From contig NZ_BJYJ01000014.1 in the NCBI RefSeq assembly GCF_007991455.1, positions 1 to 64,000 of the forward strand: a stretch of DNA of 64,000 bases, in the 5' to 3' direction. The translations under genes and the position numbers were made by a program. The notes below the pieces were generated by a model. The model was not told the origin of the DNA. It made no database searches and saw only the letters and a list, made by a program, of their open reading frames with translations. The number at the start of each line of letters is the position of its first letter. Position 1 is the stretch's first letter. Below are positions 34,882 to 43,631 of this stretch, piece after piece. Source of the DNA: Chryseobacterium hagamense. GTDB lineage: Bacteria; Bacteroidota; Bacteroidia; Flavobacteriales; Weeksellaceae.

Positions 34882-35271
34882 ATAGAAAAATAAAGTGAAG
34901 TGGAAAGGCGGGAATAGGGAAGCAGTATGCCGGAAGTTCCTTTCGTCGAAAACGAAGTCTTTTGTTATCCATTAAATGTAATTCTATTCAAAATTTAATA
35001 GTCTTACTTTTATTTTTAGTTCAATGACTAAATGAATTTGAAATGGATACAGTCGGATTTACCTTGTTTTAAAATCCCAAAGGGACGGTTTACTATAGAA
35101 TAAGATAAAATCCTGTCAGAAGCGTAAACCTCTTATTCATTCTAACTGAGGGAAATTCTGTTTAAAACTCTGATTGATTTAGCCTTAATTTTATTTTTTA
35201 ATGTACTCTAATTCACATTCATATTAAAATAATCCTTAAGCTAAGGAAAATTTTATTAAAATATAAGCCTG
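34882..35271. other. Intergenic region with a weak hairpin, no gene seen
   Basis: 390 bases of AT-rich sequence between two convergent genes. The only feature is a short hairpin TCCTTA-AGC-TAAGGA at 35233-35247, which on the minus strand is followed by TTATTTT and may end the patatin operon. No ORF, RNA gene or repeat was found. Confidence 0.6.
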
Positions 35272-36075
35272 TTAATCCTTATCAAATCTTGAATACCCTT
35301 TTTCTTCAAGTTCCTTGCAGGTATATTCGTACACCTCCTGAAACATCATATCCAGAAATTTCTTATTAAACAGACTGAATTTCGTCATTTTGGGAGGGTC
35401 TAAAAAAATATCGCAGGACTTTGCTTTGGAATAAACCGATTTGGCGATTGCAAGATGCAGGATCCGGTCAAATTCCTTCATCAGGCTCATCTTTTCCAGG
35501 CTGTCGTAGCTGATGGAATTTACATGGGAACCGATCAGAAAATCGCACTTGTCCATAATCGGCTCGATCGGCAGATTATCCAGAACGCCGCCATCCACAT
35601 AAATTTTTTCACCTATTTTCACCGGAGGCAGGATAAACGGGACGCTGGAAGAGGCCAGTAAAGGGGCAAACAATTCACCTTCCGAAAAGAAATCAACAAT
35701 CCCGTGGGTCATTTCTGTTGCCGCTACATAGACCGGGATTTTCAGGATATTAAAATTATCCTGAGGAAAATAATCCGTAAACAGCTTCATGATGAATTTA
35801 GAACTGAAAATACCGTTTTTGGAAAGTTTAAGGTAAGACCGGGAAAAGAATGTGGTCTGCTTGACGATATCCATCATTTCTTCCGGCGTTTTTCCCAAAG
35901 AATAAAATGCACCGACAATGGAGCCTGCACTGGTCCCTGAGATAATGTCCGGTCTCAGATGGTACTCCTCCAGGGCCTTCAGGACGGCGATATGGGCGAT
36001 TCCGCGCATGCCTCCCCCTGAAAGGGTGAGTCCGATCACCGGTTTCTTTTTTTTGGAGGACAGGAAGTCAAACAT
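35272..36075 (-). CDS. Patatin-like phospholipase
   Basis: 267 residues from the ATG at 36075, which sits one base downstream of the hydrolase stop; the longer frame would overlap that gene by 59 nt. The patatin fold is shown by the oxyanion GGGMRG (20-25), the nucleophile elbow GTSAGS (47-52) and the catalytic DGG in KIYVDGGVLDNLPIEP, with Ser49 and the DGG aspartate as the catalytic dyad. No signal peptide. Hydrolysis of acyl chains in phospholipids is the family activity. It is likely co-transcribed with the hydrolase and lipoprotein genes upstream. Confidence 0.92.
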   Translation of the reverse strand: MFDFLSSKKKKPVIGLTLSGGGMRGIAHIAVLKALEEYHLRPDIISGTSAGSIVGAFYSLGKTPEEMMDIVKQTTFFSRSYLKLSKNGIFSSKFIMKLFTDYFPQDNFNILKIPVYVAATEMTHGIVDFFSEGELFAPLLASSSVPFILPPVKIGEKIYVDGGVLDNLPIEPIMDKCDFLIGSHVNSISYDSLEKMSLMKEFDRILHLAIAKSVYSKAKSCDIFLDPPKMTKFSLFNKKFLDMMFQEVYEYTCKELEEKGYSRFDKD

Positions 36076-36076
36076 A

Positions 36077-36859
36077 TCAGAATACCAGATGTTTCGGCAG
36101 GTTGTGGAGAAGTTCGGTATTGATGACGGCTGCACAGATGGCCGGTTTTTCCCAATGGCCGTTGTGTCCGCAGTCGAGGATGTAGGATTTGATATTGGTC
36201 CGGTCAGGGAGGTTCCTGATCATCACTCCGGTTTTTACGGCGTTGTCATGCTTGCCGGCAAGAATCAGGATTTTGGCATCCAGGTTTTCCAGGATATGTC
36301 TTTTATCCGTTCTTTCCACCATCCCTTTTGCAGAGGCTAATGCCCCAAGGTTATTGGTGGAAAGGGCAGTTTCCAGCGCGGTTTCCGTTTTTCCTTCCAG
36401 GATATCCTTCTCATTAGGATTAAAGAGGTTCGGTACGCCGGCTCTGGCATAATGAGCAAATGCATCCTTGATGATGCGGTAGCTTTTGATGCGCTGTTCT
36501 TTCTTTTCAGCATCATCGGGAAAATAGGTGGAGAAAAATAAAGTCAGGCTCTTTAGTGAGTCCGGATATTTTTCAGCGAATGCCAGGGAAACATAGCCTC
36601 CCATCGAATGGCCCAGCAGGTGGACTTTATTCAGGTTCTGGTCGTCCAGGACTTTTTTTACTTCTTCCGCCATCAGTTCCATCGTCTGCACTTCTGCAAT
36701 GATCTCTGATTGCCCATGGCCGGGAAGATCGATTTTAACCAACGAAAAATCCTCGGAAAGATGAGGTTCCATATCATTCCAGATTGAAAGGTTTTCCATA
36801 AATCCATGCAACAGGACCAGGGTTTCCTTTCCGTTTCCTTTTTTCTCGAAGTTCAGCAT
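36077..36859 (-). CDS. Alpha/beta hydrolase
   Basis: 260 residues with an alpha/beta hydrolase fold: LVLLHGFMENLSIWNDM (oxyanion HGF at 18-20), nucleophile elbow GHSMGG with Ser85 (83-88), acid residue region LILAGKHDNAV, and the catalytic His in DCGHNGHWEKP. It resembles the esterase/MenH-like group, but substrate is not determinable. One base separates its stop from the patatin start, and 10 nt separate it from the lipoprotein upstream, so the three form an operon. Confidence 0.9.
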   Translation of the reverse strand: MLNFEKKGNGKETLVLLHGFMENLSIWNDMEPHLSEDFSLVKIDLPGHGQSEIIAEVQTMELMAEEVKKVLDDQNLNKVHLLGHSMGGYVSLAFAEKYPDSLKSLTLFFSTYFPDDAEKKEQRIKSYRIIKDAFAHYARAGVPNLFNPNEKDILEGKTETALETALSTNNLGALASAKGMVERTDKRHILENLDAKILILAGKHDNAVKTGVMIRNLPDRTNIKSYILDCGHNGHWEKPAICAAVINTELLHNLPKHLVF

Positions 36860-36869
36860 AGTTCGTCAG

Positions 36870-37379
36870 TTAAAAGTGAATGTCAATATATTCAACAAAT
36901 CCCGAACCATTTACCATGTCCTGCAGCCTGTATGTTTTTCCGCCGTCTTTAGACATAAAGGTTTTTGTTCCCTGCCTTACATAAAGTTTTCCGTTTTCAC
37001 TTTCAGCTACGCTTTCAGAAATATTCCCTGTGAAATTCATATGCCTGTCGGAGACTACTGCCATGAAACCATTGATGTGCACATAACTTTTACCGGATCT
37101 TATATCTCCTTTGATGTTATAATGGTCGGCCTCTCCCTTTATTTTTTCAAAATGTACGGAACCTGGATTTTTTATCGAATTATGGGTGAATTGATGGGTT
37201 CCGCTGAAATCTTTAAAATGATTTTTAGACCGGATGCTGTCGTTGATCTTTGTTCTTGCAGCATTAATGGAATCTACTATTTTGGTACTGTCTGCTTTTT
37301 CCGAGGAAGGAGTGGTTTCTTTTTTAGAACATGAAACAAGTACGGATGCAACAGCGATTGCGGTTAAAAAGTTTTTCAT
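36870..37379 (-). CDS. Small lipoprotein of unknown function
   Basis: 169 residues with a signal peptide and lipobox LVSC (Cys17), then KKETTPSSEKADS, a Ser/Thr-rich flexible tether. The mature region is beta-rich (GSVHFEKIKGEADHYNIKG, AVVSDRHMNFTGNISES). It ends GSGFVEYIDIHF. No known domain was recognised. It is first of three genes (with hydrolase and patatin), which may make an envelope lipid or acyl-turnover operon. A TATTTTTG promoter lies 17 nt upstream. Confidence 0.8.
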   Translation of the reverse strand: MKNFLTAIAVASVLVSCSKKETTPSSEKADSTKIVDSINAARTKINDSIRSKNHFKDFSGTHQFTHNSIKNPGSVHFEKIKGEADHYNIKGDIRSGKSYVHINGFMAVVSDRHMNFTGNISESVAESENGKLYVRQGTKTFMSKDGGKTYRLQDMVNGSGFVEYIDIHF

Positions 37380-37395
37380 TCAATAAAATTATAGT

Positions 37396-37426
37396 CAAAA
37401 ATAAATAAAAAAAGAGCATCCTGAAA
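37396..37426 (-). promoter_or_regulatory. Promoter of the lipoprotein-hydrolase-patatin operon
   Basis: TATTTTTG (37396-37403) with TTTC 19 bases upstream, one base off the TTTG consensus. Its upstream half falls in the loop of the exbD terminator, so the two signals are nested. Confidence 0.65.
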
Positions 37427-37434
37427 ATGCTCTT
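37412..37434 (-). terminator. Terminator of the orphan exbD
   Basis: Perfect 8-bp arms AAGAGCAT and ATGCTCTT followed on the minus strand by a long U run. It ends transcription 6 nt past the exbD stop. Confidence 0.82.
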
Positions 37435-37440
37435 CCTCTT

Positions 37441-37959
37441 TTATCGGGTTAATTCTTCGTAAACTTTCTTTTCCCAGGGCCTGATATCCGTAACGCCGTA
37501 TCTTTCCTTTTTCGAAATCGCGATATTGTCCAGCACATCAACGAAGTTTTTATAATTGGCATCGTCGGTCGGCTCAATAATGATCGTGAAATTCTCTTTT
37601 TTAGGCGCTTTGTTGTAAGCTTCAGAGATAATTTTGGTAATGTTCAGCCCGTTGAAATCCGTTTCTTTCAGATTGTTTCTGTTTAAATCTTCTTTAGCCT
37701 GCTGATGATAAAATACCCTGTTTTCTTTACCGAGGATAAAAGTGACCTGATTTCTTACATCTACTACATTACCCGGCTGATGGGGGCCTTTTGCCGGCAA
37801 TCCGAGATCCATGACGTTAGGTTTTGTAAAGTTCGTGGTAAACATAAAGAAGGTGATTAATAAAAATCCCAGATCGACCATCGGGGTCATGTCTACGCGG
37901 ATCAGTTTTTTTCTCTGCTTGCTTCCGCCCTGCTTTTCCTGTGCAATTGCTTCTGCCAT
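37441..37959 (-). CDS. exbD: ExbD/TolR-family protein (orphan)
   Basis: 172 residues. The cytoplasmic N terminus (KQRKKLIRVDMTPMVDLG) leads into one transmembrane helix (FLLITFFMFTT) that contains the proton-relay Asp of the family (PMVDLG). The periplasmic part has TIIIEPTDDANYKNFVDVLD and RYGVTDIRPWEKKVYEEL. It is very similar to the second ExbD of the exbB operon at 53951, but this copy has no ExbB neighbour. The stretch upstream is 256 nt without a recognised promoter. Confidence 0.94.
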   Translation of the reverse strand: MAEAIAQEKQGGSKQRKKLIRVDMTPMVDLGFLLITFFMFTTNFTKPNVMDLGLPAKGPHQPGNVVDVRNQVTFILGKENRVFYHQQAKEDLNRNNLKETDFNGLNITKIISEAYNKAPKKENFTIIIEPTDDANYKNFVDVLDNIAISKKERYGVTDIRPWEKKVYEELTR

Positions 37960-38166
37960 AATTATTAGTTTTTAAAAGTTAAACAGTTTTTAATAAAAGG
38001 TGTTAAATACTTACTTTAATAACGTGTTAGATACAAATTTCGTACCTGATAAATAAAATTGATATTAAATAATTAATAGTATATTGTTTTTTATGTTAAA
38101 TGGATTGTCTGTCAGCGGGATAAAAATCAGAATTCCTTTGATGAATATTTTATGACCTGCCAAAAC

Positions 38167-38197
38167 AAAAAAACTCACGCCTTTCAGCATGAGTTTT
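38167..38197 (-). terminator. Terminator of dsbD
   Basis: On the minus strand AAAACTCATGC-TGAAAG-GCGTGAGTTTT, an 11-bp stem with one U-G pair, followed by TTT. It sits 19 nt beyond the dsbD stop. Confidence 0.8.
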
Positions 38198-38215
38198 AGA
38201 AATGTTTTGAATTTT

Positions 38216-40285
38216 TTATTTATTCTGTTTGTAATAATTGACACCGCACTCAAGGAATTGTTTGAATTTTTCCTTTTCCATATATCCTGAAACCGGCGTG
38301 TTGATTACTTTTCCTTCCGGAGTCAGCAGTACATAATGCGGCTGGGAATTGTTGTTGAAATTCGCAGTCTGGAAGAGGCTCCAGCGGTCTCCGATGGTCT
38401 GTACCTTTTTCATCTGCCCGTCACCGAGATCGATTTTGGTCTTCTGATCTTCAGGAAGCTCTTCCTTGTCATCTACATACAGAGAAGCCAGCACAACATC
38501 GTTCTGAAGGATCGGTAAAATATCTTCCTGGCTCCAGACGAACTCTTCCATTTTTCTGCAGTTTTCACAGCCGTAGCCTGTGAAGTCGATCAGGATTGGC
38601 TTATTTTCTTTTTTGGCAATTTCAATGGCCTTAAAGAAGTCATGTTCGGGATGCATTCCTAAAATCCCGTCTTTTTCATCGTGGAAATAGCTGACGTTGA
38701 GCGGAGGCAAAATGCCGCTTAACAGCTGTAATTTCGGGCGTTCGGCAGGAATCAGTCCCTGGATCAGGTAGATTATAAAACCGATTCCCAACACACCCAG
38801 TATTTTTCTGGTGATGGAAATTTTAGGCTTTTTATCATCATGCGGGAATCTGATCAGCCCGAATAAATAGATCACTAATCCGATGGCAACAATAATCCAG
38901 ATGGCAATGAAAAGTTCTCTTTTAATAAGGAACGTTTTGGAAACCAGGTCGGCTTTTGAAAGGAATTTCAGGGCCAGGGCCAGCTCTACGAAACCTAAAA
39001 CCACTTTTACGGTATTCATCCATCCTCCGGATTTCGGAAGGCTCTGCAAAGCCTGCGGGAACAAGGCCAGCAGTCCGAAAACAATGGCCCATGCCAGTCC
39101 GAAACCGCCTAAAGCGAAAGTAAGAAGCATCGGAACGTTTGCCGAGCCGGTAATGGCGCTTCCCAGTAAACTTCCCAGAATCGGGCCTGTACAGGAGAAT
39201 GATACGATTACGAGCGTCAGTGCCATGAAGAAAATTCCGATAATCCCTCCGGCTTCTTCCGCCTTTGAAGATTTGTTGGCGACCGCACTCGGCAGTGTAA
39301 TATCATAATATCCGAAGAAGCTTCCTGCAAAGAAAATAAAGATGATAAAGAAAGCAATATTCAGCCAGACATTGGTCGAAATTTCATTGAATACGTTTCC
39401 GGCAATTCCGTCAATCAGATGGAAAGGTACGCTTAGCAAGACAAAGATCAACAGAATGAAAAACCCGTAAATCAGGGCATCCCTTTTTCCTTTTGCCGGA
39501 TTTTTGTTCCCTTTCGTAAAGAAAGAAACCGTTAGCGGAATCATCGGGAATACGCAAGGGGTCAGCAGGGCAATCAGCCCTCCGATAAATCCCAGTAAAA
39601 GATACGTCCAGTAGTTTTCGCTGATCTTGGACGATCCGGTTCCGCAGTCCGTCAAAGGATGGGCAATATCAATGGATTTTATTTTCAATTGCTTAGGGTC
39701 GAGTTGGGCCGTTTGCGCCATTGGAGCAGTATTCTGAACCACAACTCCTAAAGTATCGACTACAGGCTGTACGGAATCTTTTGCCGGCGCTGCTTTTTCA
39801 TCCGTTTTGGTTTCTTCGGCAGTGCCTTTTGGCATTACCTGTTTATTGAATTCCAAGGTGTTCGGGGCCAGGCACACCCTGTCGTCACAGGTCTGGTAAG
39901 TGATCTCCGCTACTACATCTCCAGGTTTTGTACCGTCTTTCAATTTGAATTTCTGCTTAAAACCCGCTGCATCGGAATAAAATACAATCTTACCTCCGAA
40001 AGCCTCGGAAAACTCTTCATGTTTTTTTCCGGTTTCCGTAAACTTCCCGATCAGCTCGATATTTTTTCCGGAAACCTTGTAGCTGGTCGGGATTCCGGTA
40101 TCTTCGGGAAGATCTTTGGAATAAATGTGCCAGCCGCTTTCCATCGTCGCATTCAGTACCGCTTCGTACTGATTGTCGCCTAATTCGTTGATGGTAAATT
40201 TAAATTTTACAGGATTTTTGATTTGTGCATTGATGCCGGTTGCCAGAAACAACAGCACCAATAAAAACCAGTTTTTAAATTTCAT
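38216..40285 (-). CDS. dsbD: Thiol:disulfide interchange protein DsbD
   Basis: 689 residues from the ATG at 40285 (MKFKNWFLLVLLFLATGINAQ, a signal peptide). Three parts are seen: a periplasmic N-terminal domain with the redox pair in CDDRVCL; a central eight-helix membrane domain containing PCVFPMIPL and SCTGPILG; and a C-terminal thioredoxin-like domain with the CENC motif in FTGYGCENCRKMEEFVW. This is the complete DsbD architecture that carries electrons from cytoplasmic thioredoxin to periplasmic partners. Its ATG lies inside the 3' end of tilS (11-nt overlap), so it is probably translationally coupled. Confidence 0.95.
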   Translation of the reverse strand: MKFKNWFLLVLLFLATGINAQIKNPVKFKFTINELGDNQYEAVLNATMESGWHIYSKDLPEDTGIPTSYKVSGKNIELIGKFTETGKKHEEFSEAFGGKIVFYSDAAGFKQKFKLKDGTKPGDVVAEITYQTCDDRVCLAPNTLEFNKQVMPKGTAEETKTDEKAAPAKDSVQPVVDTLGVVVQNTAPMAQTAQLDPKQLKIKSIDIAHPLTDCGTGSSKISENYWTYLLLGFIGGLIALLTPCVFPMIPLTVSFFTKGNKNPAKGKRDALIYGFFILLIFVLLSVPFHLIDGIAGNVFNEISTNVWLNIAFFIIFIFFAGSFFGYYDITLPSAVANKSSKAEEAGGIIGIFFMALTLVIVSFSCTGPILGSLLGSAITGSANVPMLLTFALGGFGLAWAIVFGLLALFPQALQSLPKSGGWMNTVKVVLGFVELALALKFLSKADLVSKTFLIKRELFIAIWIIVAIGLVIYLFGLIRFPHDDKKPKISITRKILGVLGIGFIIYLIQGLIPAERPKLQLLSGILPPLNVSYFHDEKDGILGMHPEHDFFKAIEIAKKENKPILIDFTGYGCENCRKMEEFVWSQEDILPILQNDVVLASLYVDDKEELPEDQKTKIDLGDGQMKKVQTIGDRWSLFQTANFNNNSQPHYVLLTPEGKVINTPVSGYMEKEKFKQFLECGVNYYKQNK

Positions 40286-41609
40286 TGTACTTCTTATTAA
40301 AAATTTTGAGAATAGTTCCGGTGTTTTCATCCCCGGAATATCGCCGGTCCTGCCGCAAAGGAATTACCCCGAGTACGGAGTTTTTACCATCGGCCAGGAT
40401 CCATATTTTTTGCCTCGCTAAAATAGATAATTTTTCGTCCCTAAAAAACTTGGAAACTTTCTTTTTGCCTGAAAATCCGGACGGGTAAAACTCATCACCG
40501 TTCTGAAGTCTCCTTAAAAGCAAAGGAAAGTGAAGTTTACGGGCATCAAAATCCCAGGCAAAGCTTTTATTGATTTCCTCAATGCCCATTATATTTTCGA
40601 GATTTACCGCCATTTGGTTTTCAGAAAAATCAGGTTTTTCCACCAGGAGGATCTCTTCATCATCTTTTTTCGGTCCTTCGTCATCAGTCCTCTCGGTTAA
40701 AATCAATTCATCATAGTTCACCACCAGTTGGTAGTCTTTGGAAAAAAACCGGCTGCCGTTTTCAGCTTTAAAAATTTTAGAAATTTCTTTTTCCTGATCA
40801 AAACCGTACTTTTTCAAGATTTCAAATTTCACGAAATCGCTTTCCCGGCTTAACTGTTCTTTTGATAAAACTTTGCGGGATGTATCAAAGACCGTGATGC
40901 GTTTTTCTATTTCCCCGATCTGCTGCCGAACAAAATCTTTCGTCTGGTTTAAGTAAAGAGAACTCTTCCTGAAATTGTCTAAAAAGTGGTCATTGGTCTC
41001 CATGAGTTTTGGGACAATCTCATTCCTGATCTTATTCCTTAAATAATCATTTTTCCTGTTGGAAAGGTCTTCACGGTATTCAATCCCGTTTTCTTTAGCA
41101 AAAGCATAGATTTCCTCTTTTGTAAAATCCAGAAGCGGCCTGAGGATCCGGTTGCTGTTGGCCGGTATTCCGCTCAATCCGGTTATGCCCGCCGCTTTTG
41201 ACAGGTTGATGATAAAGGTTTCCAGCTGGTCGTTCAGGTGATGGGCCGTCACCAGGAATTCCAGGTTCTCACTTTTTTGGATCCGTTTGAAGAAATCATA
41301 CCGCAGTTCCCGTGCCCAGAGCTGGATGGAATGCTCAGGCTTCCGGTCTTTTCCGGAAACCGAATATAAATGAAATTTAATATGATGCTCTCCGCAGAAC
41401 TTCTCCACCGTCTTCTGATCCCGTTCCGAATCCTCTCCACGGAGCTTATAATTGATATGCGCCACCTGGAATCTGATTCCCAATTCCTTAAAACAGAAGG
41501 CCAGTACCATAGAATCGGCACCTCCGCTTACGGCGAGGAGATAGCTTTGATTTTCAGGGGAATGGATCAGTTTATCCAGCTGGCTTTTAAATGCTGACAG
41601 GTTCAACAT
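40275..41609 (-). CDS. tilS: tRNA(Ile)-lysidine synthase
   Basis: TilS changes C34 of tRNA-Ile(CAU) to lysidine. The 444 residues have the PP-loop ATP motif SGGADS (28-33) near the start, the NDYLRNKIRNEIVPKL helical segment, and a C-terminal domain with FPLLLRRLQNGDEFYPSG and GVIPLRQDRRYSG, as in TilS. Full length. The 3' end overlaps dsbD; a TATCTTTG element lies 22 nt upstream of its ATG. Confidence 0.95.
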   Translation of the reverse strand: MLNLSAFKSQLDKLIHSPENQSYLLAVSGGADSMVLAFCFKELGIRFQVAHINYKLRGEDSERDQKTVEKFCGEHHIKFHLYSVSGKDRKPEHSIQLWARELRYDFFKRIQKSENLEFLVTAHHLNDQLETFIINLSKAAGITGLSGIPANSNRILRPLLDFTKEEIYAFAKENGIEYREDLSNRKNDYLRNKIRNEIVPKLMETNDHFLDNFRKSSLYLNQTKDFVRQQIGEIEKRITVFDTSRKVLSKEQLSRESDFVKFEILKKYGFDQEKEISKIFKAENGSRFFSKDYQLVVNYDELILTERTDDEGPKKDDEEILLVEKPDFSENQMAVNLENIMGIEEINKSFAWDFDARKLHFPLLLRRLQNGDEFYPSGFSGKKKVSKFFRDEKLSILARQKIWILADGKNSVLGVIPLRQDRRYSGDENTGTILKIFNKKYNEI

Positions 41610-41631
41610 GGAAGTTTGAAATTTCTTTGTA

Positions 41632-41639
41632 CAAAGATA
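41632..41639 (-). promoter_or_regulatory. TAnnTTTG -7 element of tilS (and dsbD)
   Basis: TATCTTTG on the minus strand. It lies back to back with a TACCTTTG on the plus strand 26 bases away, so the divergent tilS and OmpA-type genes share a compact control region. Confidence 0.55.
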
Positions 41640-41665
41640 ACCTATATAATTAAAATGAATTTTGT

Positions 41666-41673
41666 TACCTTTG
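41666..41673 (+). promoter_or_regulatory. TAnnTTTG -7 element of the OmpA-type lipoprotein
   Basis: TACCTTTG on the plus strand, 22 nt upstream of the ATG. The upstream TTTG half is not evident. Confidence 0.5.
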
Positions 41674-41695
41674 GTCCGTCTAAAAATGATTATTT

Positions 41696-42529
41696 ATGAA
41701 AATTTTTAAAATTTTAGCAGTTTCTGCAATGGCGCTGGGAATGACTTCTTGTATCAGCAAAAAGCAATACGATGCCTTAAGCTCGAATTACAAGCAGTGT
41801 ATTGAAAACGTAGGAGAAAGACAGAGGGAAATTCAGGATCTGAAGTCTCAGAATTCGGCACTTACCAGTGAAAATAATTTACTGAAGAGCCAGCATGATG
41901 CGCTGAAGTCTTCATTGGATGCGTGTCTTTCAAACACAGGAAAAAGTTCTGCCAATATCGATAAGCTGGTAGGGGAGATTAATTCTTCAAACTCTTATAT
42001 TAAACAGCTGATTTCAAACAATGCGAAAAACGACAGCCTGAATATGGCCCTGTCTAATAAACTGAAGCGGTCTTTGGATAACGTAGCGGACAGCGATGTT
42101 CAGGTGAAAGTTCTGAAAGGAGTGGTTATGATTTCACTTTCAGACAAAATGTTATACAAAACCGGAGATTACAACATTCTGCCTGCTGCTCAGGAAGTAT
42201 TGGGGAAAGTAGCTAAAGTAATCAACGATTACGATAAATACTCTGTGCTGATCGAAGGAAATACCGATAATGCTGCCCTGAATTCACCGAACCTGCCAAG
42301 AGACAACTGGGATCTTTCTGCTTTAAGAGGGACTTCAGTCGCCAAAATACTGCAGACTCAGTTTGGTGTGGACCCGGCAAGGATTACGGCGGGCGGACGT
42401 TCCGAATACAATCCTAAGGCAACTAACATGAGTGTTTCCGGAAGAGCGGAAAACAGAAGAACGGAGATTATCATTATGCCTAAGCTTGATGAATTCATGA
42501 AATTAATGGATATCGCACCGAAAAAATAA
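41696..42529 (+). CDS. OmpA-family peptidoglycan-associated lipoprotein
   Basis: 277 residues. Lipobox MTSC gives Cys19, followed by a heptad-like coiled coil (about 45-130, rich in Gln, Asn, Leu and Ser) and a C-terminal OmpA-like domain. That domain has SVLIEGNTDNAAL, DLSALRGTSVAKILQ, ITAGGRSEYNP and SGRAENRRTEIIIMP, the complete DxxxLSxxRA..NRR pattern that binds diaminopimelate. It is predicted to link the outer membrane and the cell wall. Strong perfect terminator behind it. It is divergent from tilS, with no operon partner. Confidence 0.93.
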   Translation: MKIFKILAVSAMALGMTSCISKKQYDALSSNYKQCIENVGERQREIQDLKSQNSALTSENNLLKSQHDALKSSLDACLSNTGKSSANIDKLVGEINSSNSYIKQLISNNAKNDSLNMALSNKLKRSLDNVADSDVQVKVLKGVVMISLSDKMLYKTGDYNILPAAQEVLGKVAKVINDYDKYSVLIEGNTDNAALNSPNLPRDNWDLSALRGTSVAKILQTQFGVDPARITAGGRSEYNPKATNMSVSGRAENRRTEIIIMPKLDEFMKLMDIAPKK

Positions 42530-42551
42530 TTTTCAGATCTCCTTAATCCAT

Positions 42552-42590
42552 AAAAAAAGAAATCCCGAACAATTCGGGATTTCTTTTTTT
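42552..42590. terminator. Strong terminator after the OmpA-type lipoprotein
   Basis: A perfect 18-bp stem (AAAAAAAGAAATCCCGAA, loop CAA) flanked by A and T runs, so it can act in both directions. Confidence 0.92.
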
Positions 42591-42911
42591 AGCTAATCAG
42601 ATGAATACTTTTAAATAAAGAAATACTCTCTGAAAAATGAATAGGATATTTCTGGTTTATTAGTTTTGCTGAAGAGAACTCCGGATGTCTTTTCAGCATC
42701 CGGAGTCTTTTGATTCTTGTGGTTAATTTGTTTTTTTTCTGCAAACATGTGTTTCTACCCTGCCATGCAAAGGTAGTTCTATCTGGAAACAAAACCATCC
42801 GTATTTTTACGGAATTTGCATCAGAAACCGGCCTGTTTTTTTAGAATCTTTGCCTTTATATCGCCGCTTTTGTTATATTTAATTAAATTTGAACTGCCTA
42901 AAACGTGTACA
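42591..42911. other. Intergenic region with a second hairpin; possible small RNA
   Basis: No ORF here looks real; a 69-codon frame on the minus strand has no start signal or homology that I recognise. The region has a GC-rich 10-bp hairpin (ACTCCGGATG, 42678-42687, with CATCCGGAGT, 42697-42706). It also has a TACCTTTG element on the minus strand at 42768-42775. A minus-strand transcript from about 42760 through the hairpin to the 42552-42590 terminator would be about 200 nt and non-coding. On the plus strand TAAATTTG at 42884-42891 is a weak candidate for the next gene. Confidence 0.35.
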
Positions 42912-43559
42912 ATGAGCTTTTTTGAAGAAAAAAATCCGGAGATGGACCGATATCTTGAAACCCATGCTTCATCAGAACCGGAAATCCTGAGAAAACTGAG
43001 ACGGGAAACCTACCGGAAGACGACCCAGCCGCATATGATTTCCGGATACCAGCAGGGAAGATTATTAACGATCATTTCCCGGATGATGCAGCCGGAAAAT
43101 ATTCTGGAAATAGGGACTTTTACCGGATATGCCACACTTTGCCTTACAGCGGGAATGGCTAAAAACGGAAAAATTACCACCCTTGATGTGAATGAAGATT
43201 TAGCCTACCTTCCCAGAAAATATTTTGCAGAAAGCGAATTTTCCGGACAGATTGATTTTAAGCTTCAGGATGCCAAAGCATTTTTAAAAGAAACCGATGA
43301 GATCTTTGATCTGGTATTTATTGATGCCGACAAAGAAAATTATGCAGAGTATTTCAGGCTAATCAAGCCGAGAACAAAATCCGGATCGGTGGTGCTGTTC
43401 GATAATGTGCTCTGGTATGGCAAAGTGCTGGAGGAAAACCCTACGCAGAAATCCACTCAGGTGATCAGGGAACTCAATGATTTGATCGCCAAAGATGACG
43501 ATTTTGAAAATCTTATTTTACCTTTGCGTGACGGGGTAAATTTTCTGAGAAGAAAATAG
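42912..43559 (+). CDS. Class I SAM-dependent O-methyltransferase
   Basis: 215 residues from ATG 42912; a longer frame starts in the intergenic region and is not favoured. The Rossmann core shows ILEIGTFTGYATLCLT (SAM loop), TLDVNEDLAYLPRKYF, and the metal-binding VFIDADKENYAEYF with VVLFDNVLWYGKV, as in the caffeoyl-CoA / catechol O-methyltransferase-like family. Such enzymes methylate hydroxyls on small aromatic or peptide substrates with Mg2+. It is next to an NlpC/P60 hydrolase gene (72-nt gap), with no pathway partner visible. Confidence 0.92.
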   Translation: MSFFEEKNPEMDRYLETHASSEPEILRKLRRETYRKTTQPHMISGYQQGRLLTIISRMMQPENILEIGTFTGYATLCLTAGMAKNGKITTLDVNEDLAYLPRKYFAESEFSGQIDFKLQDAKAFLKETDEIFDLVFIDADKENYAEYFRLIKPRTKSGSVVLFDNVLWYGKVLEENPTQKSTQVIRELNDLIAKDDDFENLILPLRDGVNFLRRK

Positions 43560-43631
43560 AACTGGTAGGTAAAAGTTGAGATAGATCATGATTTCTCAGT
43601 CTTAACCTAAACCTTAAACATAATATAAACG

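Noticed and set aside
38065..38253. 62-codon minus-strand ORF between exbD and dsbD
   Set aside because: It overlaps dsbD's 3' end and its terminator and has no homology pattern.
42589..42798. 69-codon minus-strand ORF
   Set aside because: It spans the GC-rich hairpin and reaches the terminator; no family or start signal. A non-coding RNA is the better guess.
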